Shown: positions 25,760-33,867 of the stretch, in pieces
Numbering within the stretch: the first letter of the stretch is position 1
Layout of the letters: each line of letters starts with the position of its first letter
Source of the DNA: Treponema sp.
GTDB lineage: Bacteria > Spirochaetota > Spirochaetia > Treponematales > Treponemataceae
DNA: 64,000 bases
Direction: 5' to 3'
Assembly (NCBI GenBank): GCA_014804005.1
Contig: JAAVAP010000018.1
Coordinates: 109,332-173,331, forward strand
Position numbers and translations under genes: made by a program
Notes under the pieces: generated by a model
What the model was told of the DNA's origin: nothing
The model's database searches: none
The model's input: only the letters and a program-made list of their open reading frames with translations

Positions 25760-28210
25760 ATGAAATTTGATGCTGAAAAATTTAAGAACGCTCTCAAAGA
25801 GAGATTAAAGCGGCAATACGGAAAAGACATTGTTCATGCAAACAGCCATGATCTTTACGATGCTGTAGCCGCTTCAACGCGAGAGTTCATTTTGGAAAAT
25901 TGGATGGCCACCCGCGCCGAATACGAAAAAAAGCCCGTGCGCCAAGTCTATTATTTGTCCGCAGAATTTTTGATGGGACGTGCGCTCAGCAACAATCTCA
26001 TCAATATGGAAATCAAGGACGCGGTAAAAGAAGTCCTCAAAGACATGAACATCGACTACAATTTGGTGGAAGACCAAGAGCCGGATGCGGGCTTGGGAAA
26101 TGGCGGCTTGGGTCGGCTTGCCGCTTGTTTTTTGGACAGCCTCGCCACGTTGGATTATCCGGGACATGGCTACGGAATCCGCTACGAATACGGAATGTTC
26201 GAGCAGCACATCGAGGACGGCTACCAAGTCGAATATCCAGACAATTGGCTTGTCCATCGCGATCCGTGGGAAACAAAGCGCAGCGACCTTGCCGTGACCG
26301 TTCGATTTGGCGGAAACATTGTCTATGGAAAAACGCCCGACGGCCAGGACAGCTATCATTTGGAAAACGCCGAGGAAGTTACCGCCACGCCTTATGATAT
26401 GCCGATTGTCGGCTACGGAACGAACACCGTGAACACATTGCGCCTTTGGGAAGCCACAAGTTCTAATGGATTCGATTTGCAGCTTTTCAACGACATGCAA
26501 TACAATCGCGCCGTGGAACGCCAGAATTCCGCAGAGAACATAAGCCGCGTTCTTTATCCGAACGATTCCGGTCCGAGCGGAAAAACGTTGCGATTGAAGC
26601 AGCAATATTTCTTCTCAAGCGCGAGTTTGCAAGATTTGGTTCACCACTTTGTCGCAAACTACGGAACGAATTTCCGAAAATTCCCCGAACTTCACGTGAT
26701 TCAATTGAACGACACGCATCCCGTCGTTGCGATTCCTGAATTGATGCGAATTCTCATGGACGAATACGGCGTGAGTTGGGACGAATCTTGGGACATCGTT
26801 ACAAAAACATTCGCCTACACAAACCACACTATTCTTGCCGAAGCTTTGGAAAAATGGCCGATCGATATTTTCCAAGGATTGCTGCCGCGCATTTATCAAA
26901 TCGTGGAAGAAATCAACCGCCGCTTTGTGGAAGATTTGCGCAAGAAATTCCCCGATGATTACGAGCGACAAAACCGAATGTCAATCATCGGAAACGGGCT
27001 TGTTCGAATGGCTTGGCTCGCGATCCATGCTTGCTTCAGCGTGAACGGCGTGGCGGAACTTCACACGGAATTGCTCAAGTCGAAGGAACTCAAGGATTGG
27101 GCAGAAATTTATCCGCAGAAATTCAACAACAAGACAAACGGTATCACGCAACGCCGCTGGCTTTTGAATGCGAATCCTTTGCTTTCGGAATTCATCACGA
27201 AGCGAATCGGGCACGGTTGGGAAAAGGATTTGACGCGGCTCAAGGAATTGGAAAAATTCGTGAACGACGACAAGAGCCTTTCGGAATTGATCGAGATTAA
27301 GCATGCGAACAAGCAGGCTCTCGCCGAATATCTCAAGCACACGCAAAATGATTTCCTCGATCCCGACAGCATTTTCGATGTTCAGGTGAAACGCTTGCAC
27401 GAATACAAACGCCAGCTTCTCAATGTGCTTCACATTATGTATTTGTACAATCGCCTTATCGAAGATTCGAGTTACAATCCGCCGGCGCGAACTTTCATTT
27501 TTGGCGCAAAGGCGGCTTCGGGCTATCGTCGCGCGAAAAGCATCATCAAACTCATCAACACTGTCGCCGATCGCGTCAACAATGATCGTCGCGTTCGCGG
27601 AAAACTTCGCGTCGTTTTCGTGGAAAATTATTGCGTCAGCATCGCCGAAAAGATTTTCCCCGCGTCCGATGTTTCGGAGCAAATTTCAACTGCTGGATTT
27701 GAGGCGAGCGGAACTGGCAACATGAAATTCATGGTGAACGGCGCGCTCACGCTTGGAACGCTCGACGGCGCGAACATTGAAATCGTGCGCGAGGCGGGCG
27801 AAGAGAACGCTTTCGTGTTCGGTCTTACAAGCGATGAAATCATCAAAATGGAAGCCGAGCATTCATACAATCCACAAGAATGCCTTGCGAGAAATCCCGC
27901 GTTGAACAAAGTGGTGGAGCAACTCGTGGACGGCACTTATGATTCTACGCGACAGATTTTCAAGGAATTGCATGATTCTTTGGTTTACGGCGTGGAAGGC
28001 CAGCGACCCGATGTCTACTACATTCTCGCGGATTTTGGCGCGTATTGCCAGGCGCACGAAAAACTCGCCGCCGCTTACACCGACCAAAAAGCTTGGGCGA
28101 AAAAGGCTTTGATAAATATCGCGAACAGCGGAAAGTTCTCAAGCGACCGCACGATCGAAGATTATGTCCGCGACATTTGGAAGCTCGAAAAAATCCAAGT
28201 GAATCGCTAG
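25760..28210 (+). CDS. glgP: Glycogen phosphorylase
   Basis: 816 residues from ATG 25760, with AGGAG 8 bp upstream; the ten codons before it in the track are leader. GT35 phosphorylase motifs are present throughout: YYLSAEFLMGRALSNNL, EPDAGLGNGGLGRLAACFLDSLA, VIQLNDTHPVVAIPELMRIL, the RIHEYKRQ-equivalent VKRLHEYKRQLLNVLH, and the PLP site EASGTGNMKFMVNGALTLGTLDGANIEI with the Schiff-base Lys. It releases glucose-1-phosphate from glycogen or maltodextrin. It works with GlgX upstream. The 11-bp terminator hairpin at 28241 follows the stop. Confidence 0.96.
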   Translation: MKFDAEKFKNALKERLKRQYGKDIVHANSHDLYDAVAASTREFILENWMATRAEYEKKPVRQVYYLSAEFLMGRALSNNLINMEIKDAVKEVLKDMNIDYNLVEDQEPDAGLGNGGLGRLAACFLDSLATLDYPGHGYGIRYEYGMFEQHIEDGYQVEYPDNWLVHRDPWETKRSDLAVTVRFGGNIVYGKTPDGQDSYHLENAEEVTATPYDMPIVGYGTNTVNTLRLWEATSSNGFDLQLFNDMQYNRAVERQNSAENISRVLYPNDSGPSGKTLRLKQQYFFSSASLQDLVHHFVANYGTNFRKFPELHVIQLNDTHPVVAIPELMRILMDEYGVSWDESWDIVTKTFAYTNHTILAEALEKWPIDIFQGLLPRIYQIVEEINRRFVEDLRKKFPDDYERQNRMSIIGNGLVRMAWLAIHACFSVNGVAELHTELLKSKELKDWAEIYPQKFNNKTNGITQRRWLLNANPLLSEFITKRIGHGWEKDLTRLKELEKFVNDDKSLSELIEIKHANKQALAEYLKHTQNDFLDPDSIFDVQVKRLHEYKRQLLNVLHIMYLYNRLIEDSSYNPPARTFIFGAKAASGYRRAKSIIKLINTVADRVNNDRRVRGKLRVVFVENYCVSIAEKIFPASDVSEQISTAGFEASGTGNMKFMVNGALTLGTLDGANIEIVREAGEENAFVFGLTSDEIIKMEAEHSYNPQECLARNPALNKVVEQLVDGTYDSTRQIFKELHDSLVYGVEGQRPDVYYILADFGAYCQAHEKLAAAYTDQKAWAKKALINIANSGKFSSDRTIEDYVRDIWKLEKIQVNR

Positions 28211-28240
28211 TTTGCTAGTTTAATTCATAAGGAGATTTTG

Positions 28241-28271
28241 AAAATGCCGAGCAACAACTCGGCATTTTTTT
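28241..28271 (+). terminator. Intrinsic terminator after glgP, embedded in a mini-ORF
   Basis: AAAATGCCGAG-caacaa-CTCGGCATTTT, an 11-bp stem, then TTT. It lies 30 bp after the glgP stop and inside the mini-ORF 28244-28282. Confidence 0.7.
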
Positions 28272-28282
28272 ACGGGAGTTGA
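28244..28282 (+). CDS. Putative 12-residue leader peptide upstream of TfoX-GNAT gene
   Basis: AAGGAG at 28229-28234 with good spacing precedes an ATG that opens MPSNNSAFFYGS and a TGA at 28280-28282, one base before the next gene's ATG. Its reading frame runs through the terminator hairpin, so a ribosome translating it would melt the stem and be placed to start the downstream gene. Whether it is really translated cannot be seen; the RBS could be a relic. It is below the length limit of the ORF track. Confidence 0.4.
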   Translation: MPSNNSAFFYGS

Positions 28283-28283
28283 A

Positions 28284-29165
28284 ATGGCATCGGATTTGGA
28301 ATTCGTGGAATATGTTTGCGAGCAAATTGGAGACGCTGGCAAAATCTCATACAAAAAAATGTTTGGCGACTACACCATTTATTGCGAAAAAAAAGTCATC
28401 GGCTTGATTTGCGACAATCGCTTTTTCGTCAAGAAAACTCAAGGCGGCGAAAATTTTTATTCGGGATGCGCGGAGGATTTTCCCTATTCCGGCGCAAAAT
28501 TGCATTTCGTTCCAGACAGAATTGACGAGCGCGATTTTATGGCAGGATTCATTCGCGCTACTTATGATTCCCTTCCCGAGCCGAAACCGAAAGCCGAGAA
28601 AAAGCAAAAGATTGAAAAAACAACATTGCGCACCGAACGTCTGGTTTTGCGATCTTGGAAAATTTCCGATGCAAAAGATTTGTTCGAAAGCGCGAGCGAT
28701 GAAGACGTTGGTCCAATCGCAGGTTGGCCGCCGCACAAAAGTATCGAACAAAGCCGCGATGTAATAAAAAATGTTTTCTGCGGAAAAGAATGCTATGCCG
28801 TCTGCGACAAAAACTCTGGCGCGGCAATCGGTTGCATCGAACTCAAATTGAACGGGCACACAGATTTGACAAGCCGCGACGACGAATGCGAAATGGGATT
28901 TTGGATTTCCAAAAATTATTGGGGACGCGGACTAATTCCGGAAGCCGCCCGCGAACTTTTGCGACGCGCATTCGAAGATTTGGGAATGCGCACAGTTTGG
29001 TGCGGCTACTACGACGGCAACGAAAAGTCAAAGCGTACGCAGGAAAAAATTGGATTTATTTTTCATCACACTTGCGATGCCGTGGATGTTCCGCTTTTGG
29101 GCGAAACGCGAATTGGACACACGAATTATATGACGCGCGAGATGTGGCACGATTTGCAAAAATAA
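28284..29165 (+). CDS. TfoX N-terminal domain-GNAT acetyltransferase fusion
   Basis: 293 residues. Residues about 1-98 are a TfoX N-terminal domain (FVEYVCEQIGDAGKISYKKMFGDYTIYCEKKVIGLIC). After a Lys-rich linker, about 112-293 form a GNAT acetyltransferase of the RimJ/RimL type: LRTERLVLRSWKISDAKDLF, EMGFWISKNYWGRGLIPEAARELLRRAF with the acetyl-CoA loop, and NEKSKRTQEKIGFIF. RimJ/L relatives acetylate protein N-termini or small amines; the substrate here is unknown. RBS GGGAG lies 4-8 bp upstream, inside the end of the mini-ORF. Confidence 0.85.
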   Translation: MASDLEFVEYVCEQIGDAGKISYKKMFGDYTIYCEKKVIGLICDNRFFVKKTQGGENFYSGCAEDFPYSGAKLHFVPDRIDERDFMAGFIRATYDSLPEPKPKAEKKQKIEKTTLRTERLVLRSWKISDAKDLFESASDEDVGPIAGWPPHKSIEQSRDVIKNVFCGKECYAVCDKNSGAAIGCIELKLNGHTDLTSRDDECEMGFWISKNYWGRGLIPEAARELLRRAFEDLGMRTVWCGYYDGNEKSKRTQEKIGFIFHHTCDAVDVPLLGETRIGHTNYMTREMWHDLQK

Positions 29166-29275
29166 AATTTTGTGAATGCAAAATTTGAAAAAAGCGTCAC
29201 AAAATCAACAACACCAATCGTTTGCCAATTTTAAATACTCTAAAAAATTTTCGTATTCCTGCCGATAGAATAATT

Positions 29276-31825
29276 ATGAAAAAATCACTTATTTTTTTAA
29301 TGACATTTTTTCTTGCGATGAATTTTTACGCGCAGGAAAACGAACGGCTCAATCGGCCGCTTTATTCTTTGCCGAAAATTATGGAGCCGCAAAATCATTC
29401 CGAAGTGCAACTTGCGGCAAGAGATTCTACGAAAAAATCTCGAAGCAATCCAAGATCGGATTTGCCAAATTTGGATGAAAGAAAAAAAACTGTTCCTTTG
29501 GAAACTGCGAACACATTGCTCGCCACGGAAAAGGGACTTTTCAAAATTGCGCACAACGGAAGCCATAAGCCGCTTTGGATTGAAGGCGCGGTCAAGCAAA
29601 TTCTTCCTGTAAAAAATTTTGTGTCCAGCGCGCAAAATTCAGATTTGGAAAAATCTTCGCAAAATTTTTATTTCATAACTGACAAAGGAATTTTATTTTC
29701 GCAGGATTTGGAAAATTTCGAATTGCGAAATTCCAGCTTGCCGACTTTCGTAATGAAAAAATTTGACGGAGAAAATACGACTTACGAAACGCACGTTCAG
29801 GATTTGAAAGATTTGGCGTACAATCCGCTCAATCCTTTGGAAATGGTTTGCGCCACAAAGGAACGAGTTTTTCTTTCGCGCGACGGCGGAATTTCTTGGA
29901 AGAACATCGGCTCGGCGAGTTTGCGCACGAATGGAATCAAGTCGGTGGCGATTGCTTCGATGAAAACTGGCTCGGGCGAAAAGGCGCGCAACGAAACTGT
30001 CGTGTTCGAAGCGCATTCGATTTTGGGGCTTTATTATTATCGCGCGGACGCGGCAAAGCCTGATTGGTTTGAAGCGCGGGAAGGACTTGCTTCGAGCGAT
30101 CCGAGCAACGGCGCGGATGAAATTGCGGACATTTTGCCAATCGTCGCAAAAGATGAAAACGGATTTTTGCATTGCGAAATTTATTTGTCGCAAACTTTCC
30201 TTCCGCGAATTTATCATTTTGATTTGGCAACAAAAAAATCCGCTTGCGTTTACAAAGGAAGCGAGCCTTGCGATACGATTGACGCGCTTTGGCAAACTGG
30301 CTCTTCGCTTGCGTTTATGTCGCCCGGAAAAGTTGGCTCGTACAATTTGCTTTCGGGCGAAGTATCGGATTTGAACAACGACCTTTCCGTTTATTTTCCA
30401 CAATTCACTCAAAATGAATTTTTGGTGAACGCGGCTTGGATTCCTGCCGAAAATTCTGCGGCGAAAAAAATTGGCGGCGACATTTTGTTGAACGAACTTT
30501 GGCTTTTGGAAAGCGGAAAAATTCTTTCGCCTTACGCCGCGAAAATCGACGGGCAAAAAAGTTTGTACATTCCGTGCTATCAGGCGCATTTGGCGGGTGG
30601 CCCTGAAAAATTCAAAAAAATAATTTTGGACAACAAATTGAATTCTCTCGTCATCGACATGAAAGACGACTACGGACTTTTGCGCTACGATTCTCAAGAC
30701 GAGCTTGTTTTGCAAAAAGGCGTGGTGAGCAAGTACGCGCTCAATTTGGAAAATTTCGTCAAAACTTTTAAGGACGATAACATTTATCTCATCGCGCGAA
30801 TTGTCGTTTTCAAAGACAGGAATCTTTCGGAATACAACAACGGTGCGTATGCGATTTGGGACAAACGCACTGGGCGCGCGTGGCGCGGAGTCAAAAACAC
30901 TGAAACTTTGGAAGACGGAACGACGCAGACAAATTATTACGACGAAGCGTGGGTGGATCCGTTTTGTCCCGAAGTGTGGGAATACAATGTCGCGATTGCG
31001 AAAGAATTGATCGCGCGCGGATTCGATGAAATTCAATTCGACTACATTCGCTTTCCGACGGACGGCACGAATTTGTACAATGCGAATTATCGCTGGCAAA
31101 GTCACGATATGGACAAGGAGGGGGCATTGCGAAGTTTCCTTTCTTACGCCCGCGAAAATATTTCCGCTCCAATCGGCATCGACATTTACGGCGCGAACGG
31201 ATGGTATCGCAGCGGCACTCGAACTGGCCAAGATGTGGAAACTCTTGCGCAATATGTCGATGTGATTTGCCCGATGTTTTATCCGAGCCATTTTGAAAAT
31301 AAGTTCATGAACTACAAGCCTTACGAGGAACGCCCGTACAGAATTTATTATTATGGAACTTATCGCAACACCGTCATCGCTCGCGACAAAGTTGTGGTGC
31401 GTCCATGGGTGCAGGCGTTTTTCCTGAATGTGCCTTACGACCGCACTTACTACGACAAAGAATATGTTTTGAAAGAAGTGTATGGCGTGCGCGACAGCGT
31501 TGATCGCGGCTATATGTTTTGGAACAACGCGGGCAACTACACGAAGCTTTCTCCCGATCCTGGCGAGGCGGAATACACGGGCGCGTCCTACGAGGCGGCA
31601 AAAGATTTTCGCAAGCCCGCGATTGGTCCAAAGACTCAGCCGCTTTCGTTTTACATCGACGAAGTGCAAGAAAACGCGAGTTTGCCGGACAAAAATAATT
31701 TGAGCATTTTGGATTCAGTTTTGAACCAAAAGTCGCAGGCAAGCGCGTTCGACAAGCTCACTTTGCAGACGCGCAAAATTCTTGACGAATGTCTCGGTCG
31801 CGGAAATATTGAAACTTGGTATTGA
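29276..31825 (+). CDS. Exported putative glycoside hydrolase (DUF4015/PF13200-type) with N-terminal beta-propeller-like region
   Basis: 849 residues from ATG 29276, which opens a signal peptide (KKSLIFLMTFFLAMNFYAQ). Residues about 90-430 look like a BNR/sortilin-type propeller (VFLSRDGGISWKNIGSA and repeated short blocks). The C-terminal half is the DUF4015 putative glycosidase: LVIDMKDDYGLLRYDS, ARIVVFKDRNLSEYN, FDEIQFDYIRFPTDG, IGIDIYGANGWYRSGTRTGQD and RPWVQAFFL. The Asp in FDYIRFP and the DIYG acid fit a TIM-barrel active site. The family is predicted only, and substrate unknown. A TAGAAT box lies 4 nt before the ATG, so this may also be leaderless. Confidence 0.82.
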   Translation: MKKSLIFLMTFFLAMNFYAQENERLNRPLYSLPKIMEPQNHSEVQLAARDSTKKSRSNPRSDLPNLDERKKTVPLETANTLLATEKGLFKIAHNGSHKPLWIEGAVKQILPVKNFVSSAQNSDLEKSSQNFYFITDKGILFSQDLENFELRNSSLPTFVMKKFDGENTTYETHVQDLKDLAYNPLNPLEMVCATKERVFLSRDGGISWKNIGSASLRTNGIKSVAIASMKTGSGEKARNETVVFEAHSILGLYYYRADAAKPDWFEAREGLASSDPSNGADEIADILPIVAKDENGFLHCEIYLSQTFLPRIYHFDLATKKSACVYKGSEPCDTIDALWQTGSSLAFMSPGKVGSYNLLSGEVSDLNNDLSVYFPQFTQNEFLVNAAWIPAENSAAKKIGGDILLNELWLLESGKILSPYAAKIDGQKSLYIPCYQAHLAGGPEKFKKIILDNKLNSLVIDMKDDYGLLRYDSQDELVLQKGVVSKYALNLENFVKTFKDDNIYLIARIVVFKDRNLSEYNNGAYAIWDKRTGRAWRGVKNTETLEDGTTQTNYYDEAWVDPFCPEVWEYNVAIAKELIARGFDEIQFDYIRFPTDGTNLYNANYRWQSHDMDKEGALRSFLSYARENISAPIGIDIYGANGWYRSGTRTGQDVETLAQYVDVICPMFYPSHFENKFMNYKPYEERPYRIYYYGTYRNTVIARDKVVVRPWVQAFFLNVPYDRTYYDKEYVLKEVYGVRDSVDRGYMFWNNAGNYTKLSPDPGEAEYTGASYEAAKDFRKPAIGPKTQPLSFYIDEVQENASLPDKNNLSILDSVLNQKSQASAFDKLTLQTRKILDECLGRGNIETWY

Positions 31826-31831
31826 AAGCGC

Positions 31832-31864
31832 GCGCATTCAAAATATTCCTTGTGTTGAATGCGC
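31832..31864 (+). terminator. Hairpin after glycoside-hydrolase gene
   Basis: GCGCATTCAA / TTGAATGCGC, 10-bp perfect stem with a 13-nt loop, 7 bp after the stop, followed within 10 bp by T-rich sequence. Confidence 0.5.
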
Positions 31865-31904
31865 ATGAATTTTTGTTTTGCTTTTTTTTGCGGAAATTTT
31901 CGTG

Positions 31905-32040
31905 CAATGGAATGCCGGGTGTTGTGGTGAATTTTTGGGGCGTTGCGGGGGCCTCCCCCGCAGAGTGGGGTTGGCGAAAATGTTACGCAAAGTGAAAACT
32001 TTGCGTTCATTGTAGCCGAGGAGGAGACTTTCCCCTCCCA
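31905..32040. repeat. GC-rich structured intergenic element
   Basis: Between the convergent hydrolase and LysE genes. It contains GCGGGGG-cct-CCCCCGC, then ACGCAAAGT-gaaa-ACTTTGCGT (perfect 9-bp stem), then GGAGGAG...CCCCTCC. Composition differs sharply from other spacers, which are AT-rich. It has no ORF with coding character and could be one copy of a dispersed repeat; a second copy is not in this window. Confidence 0.4.
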
Positions 32041-32045
32041 AATTC

Positions 32046-32645
32046 TCAAAAAAATCCTGCGATGCTTGCAGCGCAAATCAACAAAGAGACTGCCATCACA
32101 ATGTTCACGACTTTTGTGTGCCCCACAAAAATTTGCCGCAGAAAGCCTCCTGCAAAAAGCCAAACCAAATTGCAAACAGGACCTGTAAAAGGCAGGAAAA
32201 TTCCCGCAAGAAAAATTGCCCCGAAACTTTGATTGTACGGCAAGACAAAAGAAGTGAGCGCGCTAATGCAAAACAAAATCACTTTTGCATTGGTCAAATT
32301 CACGAAAAGCCCCGTAAAAAAGCCAGGGATTTTTTGCGGCTCGTTTTCCACTGAATAATTTTGCCTGAGCATTTTTATTGCGAGAAAAACCAAATATGCC
32401 GCGCCGATGTACGCCAAAAATTTCACATAGCTATTTAAAATCGTTCCCAAAAAAAACGCCATGAAAACCGCCGCCATCGCGTCAATAAAAAATCCCGTGA
32501 AAAGCCCGAGCCATTGTTTTAGCGCGTTTCGCCGCCCAAATTGCATCGCCGCAGAGAGCGAACACAAATTGGCAGGACCGGGCGTAATTCCTGTGACATA
32601 GCAATAAAATAAAAAACTCGGAAGAATCTGAATCGGAACAATCAT
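32046..32645 (-). CDS. LysE/RhtB-family amino-acid exporter
   Basis: 199 residues from the ATG at 32645; the track start lies inside the upstream gene. Six membrane segments and the family signature near the N-terminus (FYCYVTGITPGPANLCSLS), then FGRRNALKQWLGLFTGFFIDA and FFTGLFVNLTNAKVILFCISAL. It would export amino acids or related metabolites. The ATG follows the DUF362 stop by 1 bp, and its GGAGG lies in the last codons of that gene, so the two are translationally coupled. Confidence 0.9.
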   Translation of the reverse strand: MIVPIQILPSFLFYCYVTGITPGPANLCSLSAAMQFGRRNALKQWLGLFTGFFIDAMAAVFMAFFLGTILNSYVKFLAYIGAAYLVFLAIKMLRQNYSVENEPQKIPGFFTGLFVNLTNAKVILFCISALTSFVLPYNQSFGAIFLAGIFLPFTGPVCNLVWLFAGGFLRQIFVGHTKVVNIVMAVSLLICAASIAGFF

Positions 32646-32646
32646 T

Positions 32647-33765
32647 TTACCAAATGAACCTCCGCAAAGAAATCGCGCCTTCGGGACAAATTTCATGGCA
32701 GCAAAAACAATGCAAACATTTTTCGCGATCCATCATTTTTGCCGTTCCATTTTTGCCTTGCATCGCGATAATTTTTGCGGGACAAATTTTTTCGCAACGC
32801 GCGCATTTTACGCATTTTTCGTTTTTAAAATGCGGATTTCTTGTAAGAAAAAATTTCGCGAGCGGCTTTAGCGGCGCAGGAAGCATCGAACCAAAAATTC
32901 CGTTGCTTTTTACAATGCGGAATTTATCGCAAGCAAGCTCGCTTGAAGCAGTTCCAATCGTCTGGATTTCTTCGGCGGAATCAAGCCAAATTTTTCGCTG
33001 CAAAGCATCCTGCAAATAATTTATTTCGCGCGGATTGTAGCCAACCAAACTTGAACAAATCCAATCCAGCGCGAGAATGTTGTCAGATGCCGCCAAAAAA
33101 TTCAATTGAATCGGATCGCCGCTTCCTGGACCTCCCGGTCCGTCCATTCCCATCACGGCATCTATCACGGCGTATTGAGGCTTCGCCGCCAAATTCAAAT
33201 CAACCAAAAATTTTCCAAAATCATCAGGATTTGAAAAACGATAATGGCACTGCGCTTTTTCCAACCCGACCATCAGGCCGAACAAATTTTTCATCGCGCC
33301 AGTATATTTCATAAGCTGATGACTTTTCAATTTCGCGGCGGAAACAATCACATCGGCTTCGGCGAATGCTTCGGCAAATTCAAATTTTTTCGCAAGCGCG
33401 CCTTCGGGATTTTCCACAAAAACTTTTCCATGAAAGTCAATCCATTCTCCGCCATTTGAAACAACTTGCTCGAAAGTTCCCGTGGATTTCGCCGCGCTCG
33501 TCGAATTGGCAACGGCGGGCGATTCTCCGGCCAAAACTTTTTTCGCGCCCAATTCCACGAACGCTTTCACCAACGCGCCCGTGACGACAGGATTTGTGCA
33601 AACGCACGCCTCCACTTTTTTGGGATAAAGAATGTTCGGCTTTATCAAAACTATTTTTCCGCGAACGTCTGGCGGCGGAACATCCTGCAACATTTTTTTT
33701 ATCGCAGAGAAAACTTCGTCAAAATTGTACGAAACGCATTTTTGCAACGCAATATTTTTTGTCAT
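32647..33765 (-). CDS. DUF362-domain protein with C-terminal 2[4Fe-4S] ferredoxin
   Basis: 372 residues. The N-terminal DUF362 domain (about 1-290) shows KIVLIKPNILYPKK, AGESPAVANSTSAAKSTG, IVSAAKLKSHQLMKYTGAMKNLFG and IDAVMGMDGPGGPGSG. Two ferredoxin clusters follow: CVKCARCEKICPAKI and CLHCFCCHEICPEGAI. Members are cytoplasmic iron-sulphur proteins of unknown reaction; some are linked to redox cofactor maturation. Promoter TTGACA-17-TAGAAT ends 6 nt before the ATG. It is divergent from the SDR gene, whose operon also contains an Fe-S flavodoxin protein, suggesting a shared redox theme. Confidence 0.88.
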   Translation of the reverse strand: MTKNIALQKCVSYNFDEVFSAIKKMLQDVPPPDVRGKIVLIKPNILYPKKVEACVCTNPVVTGALVKAFVELGAKKVLAGESPAVANSTSAAKSTGTFEQVVSNGGEWIDFHGKVFVENPEGALAKKFEFAEAFAEADVIVSAAKLKSHQLMKYTGAMKNLFGLMVGLEKAQCHYRFSNPDDFGKFLVDLNLAAKPQYAVIDAVMGMDGPGGPGSGDPIQLNFLAASDNILALDWICSSLVGYNPREINYLQDALQRKIWLDSAEEIQTIGTASSELACDKFRIVKSNGIFGSMLPAPLKPLAKFFLTRNPHFKNEKCVKCARCEKICPAKIIAMQGKNGTAKMMDREKCLHCFCCHEICPEGAISLRRFIW

Positions 33766-33771
33766 GCGAAA

Positions 33772-33800
33772 ATTCTAATGCAGAACGAAAGGTTTGTCAA
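33772..33800 (-). promoter_or_regulatory. Promoter of DUF362 gene (leaderless type)
   Basis: Perfect TTGACA (33800-33795), 17-nt spacer, TAGAAT (33777-33772), 6 nt, ATG at 33765. Confidence 0.8.
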
Positions 33801-33832
33801 TGCATTGAAAATCAACATGCGCGCGGCTACGC

Positions 33833-33861
33833 TTGCCACGCGCAAGGTTTTTCTATATAAT
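33833..33861 (+). promoter_or_regulatory. Promoter of SDR-zinc ribbon gene (leaderless type)
   Basis: TTGCCA (33833-33838), 17-nt spacer, TATAAT (33856-33861), 6 nt, ATG 33868. Back to back with the DUF362 promoter. Confidence 0.78.
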
Positions 33862-33867
33862 TATTTT

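Noticed and set aside
29693-31669. 658-codon antisense ORF opposite the glycoside-hydrolase gene
   Set aside because: Low-complexity basic translation, no RBS, fully covered by a recognisable gene on the other strand.
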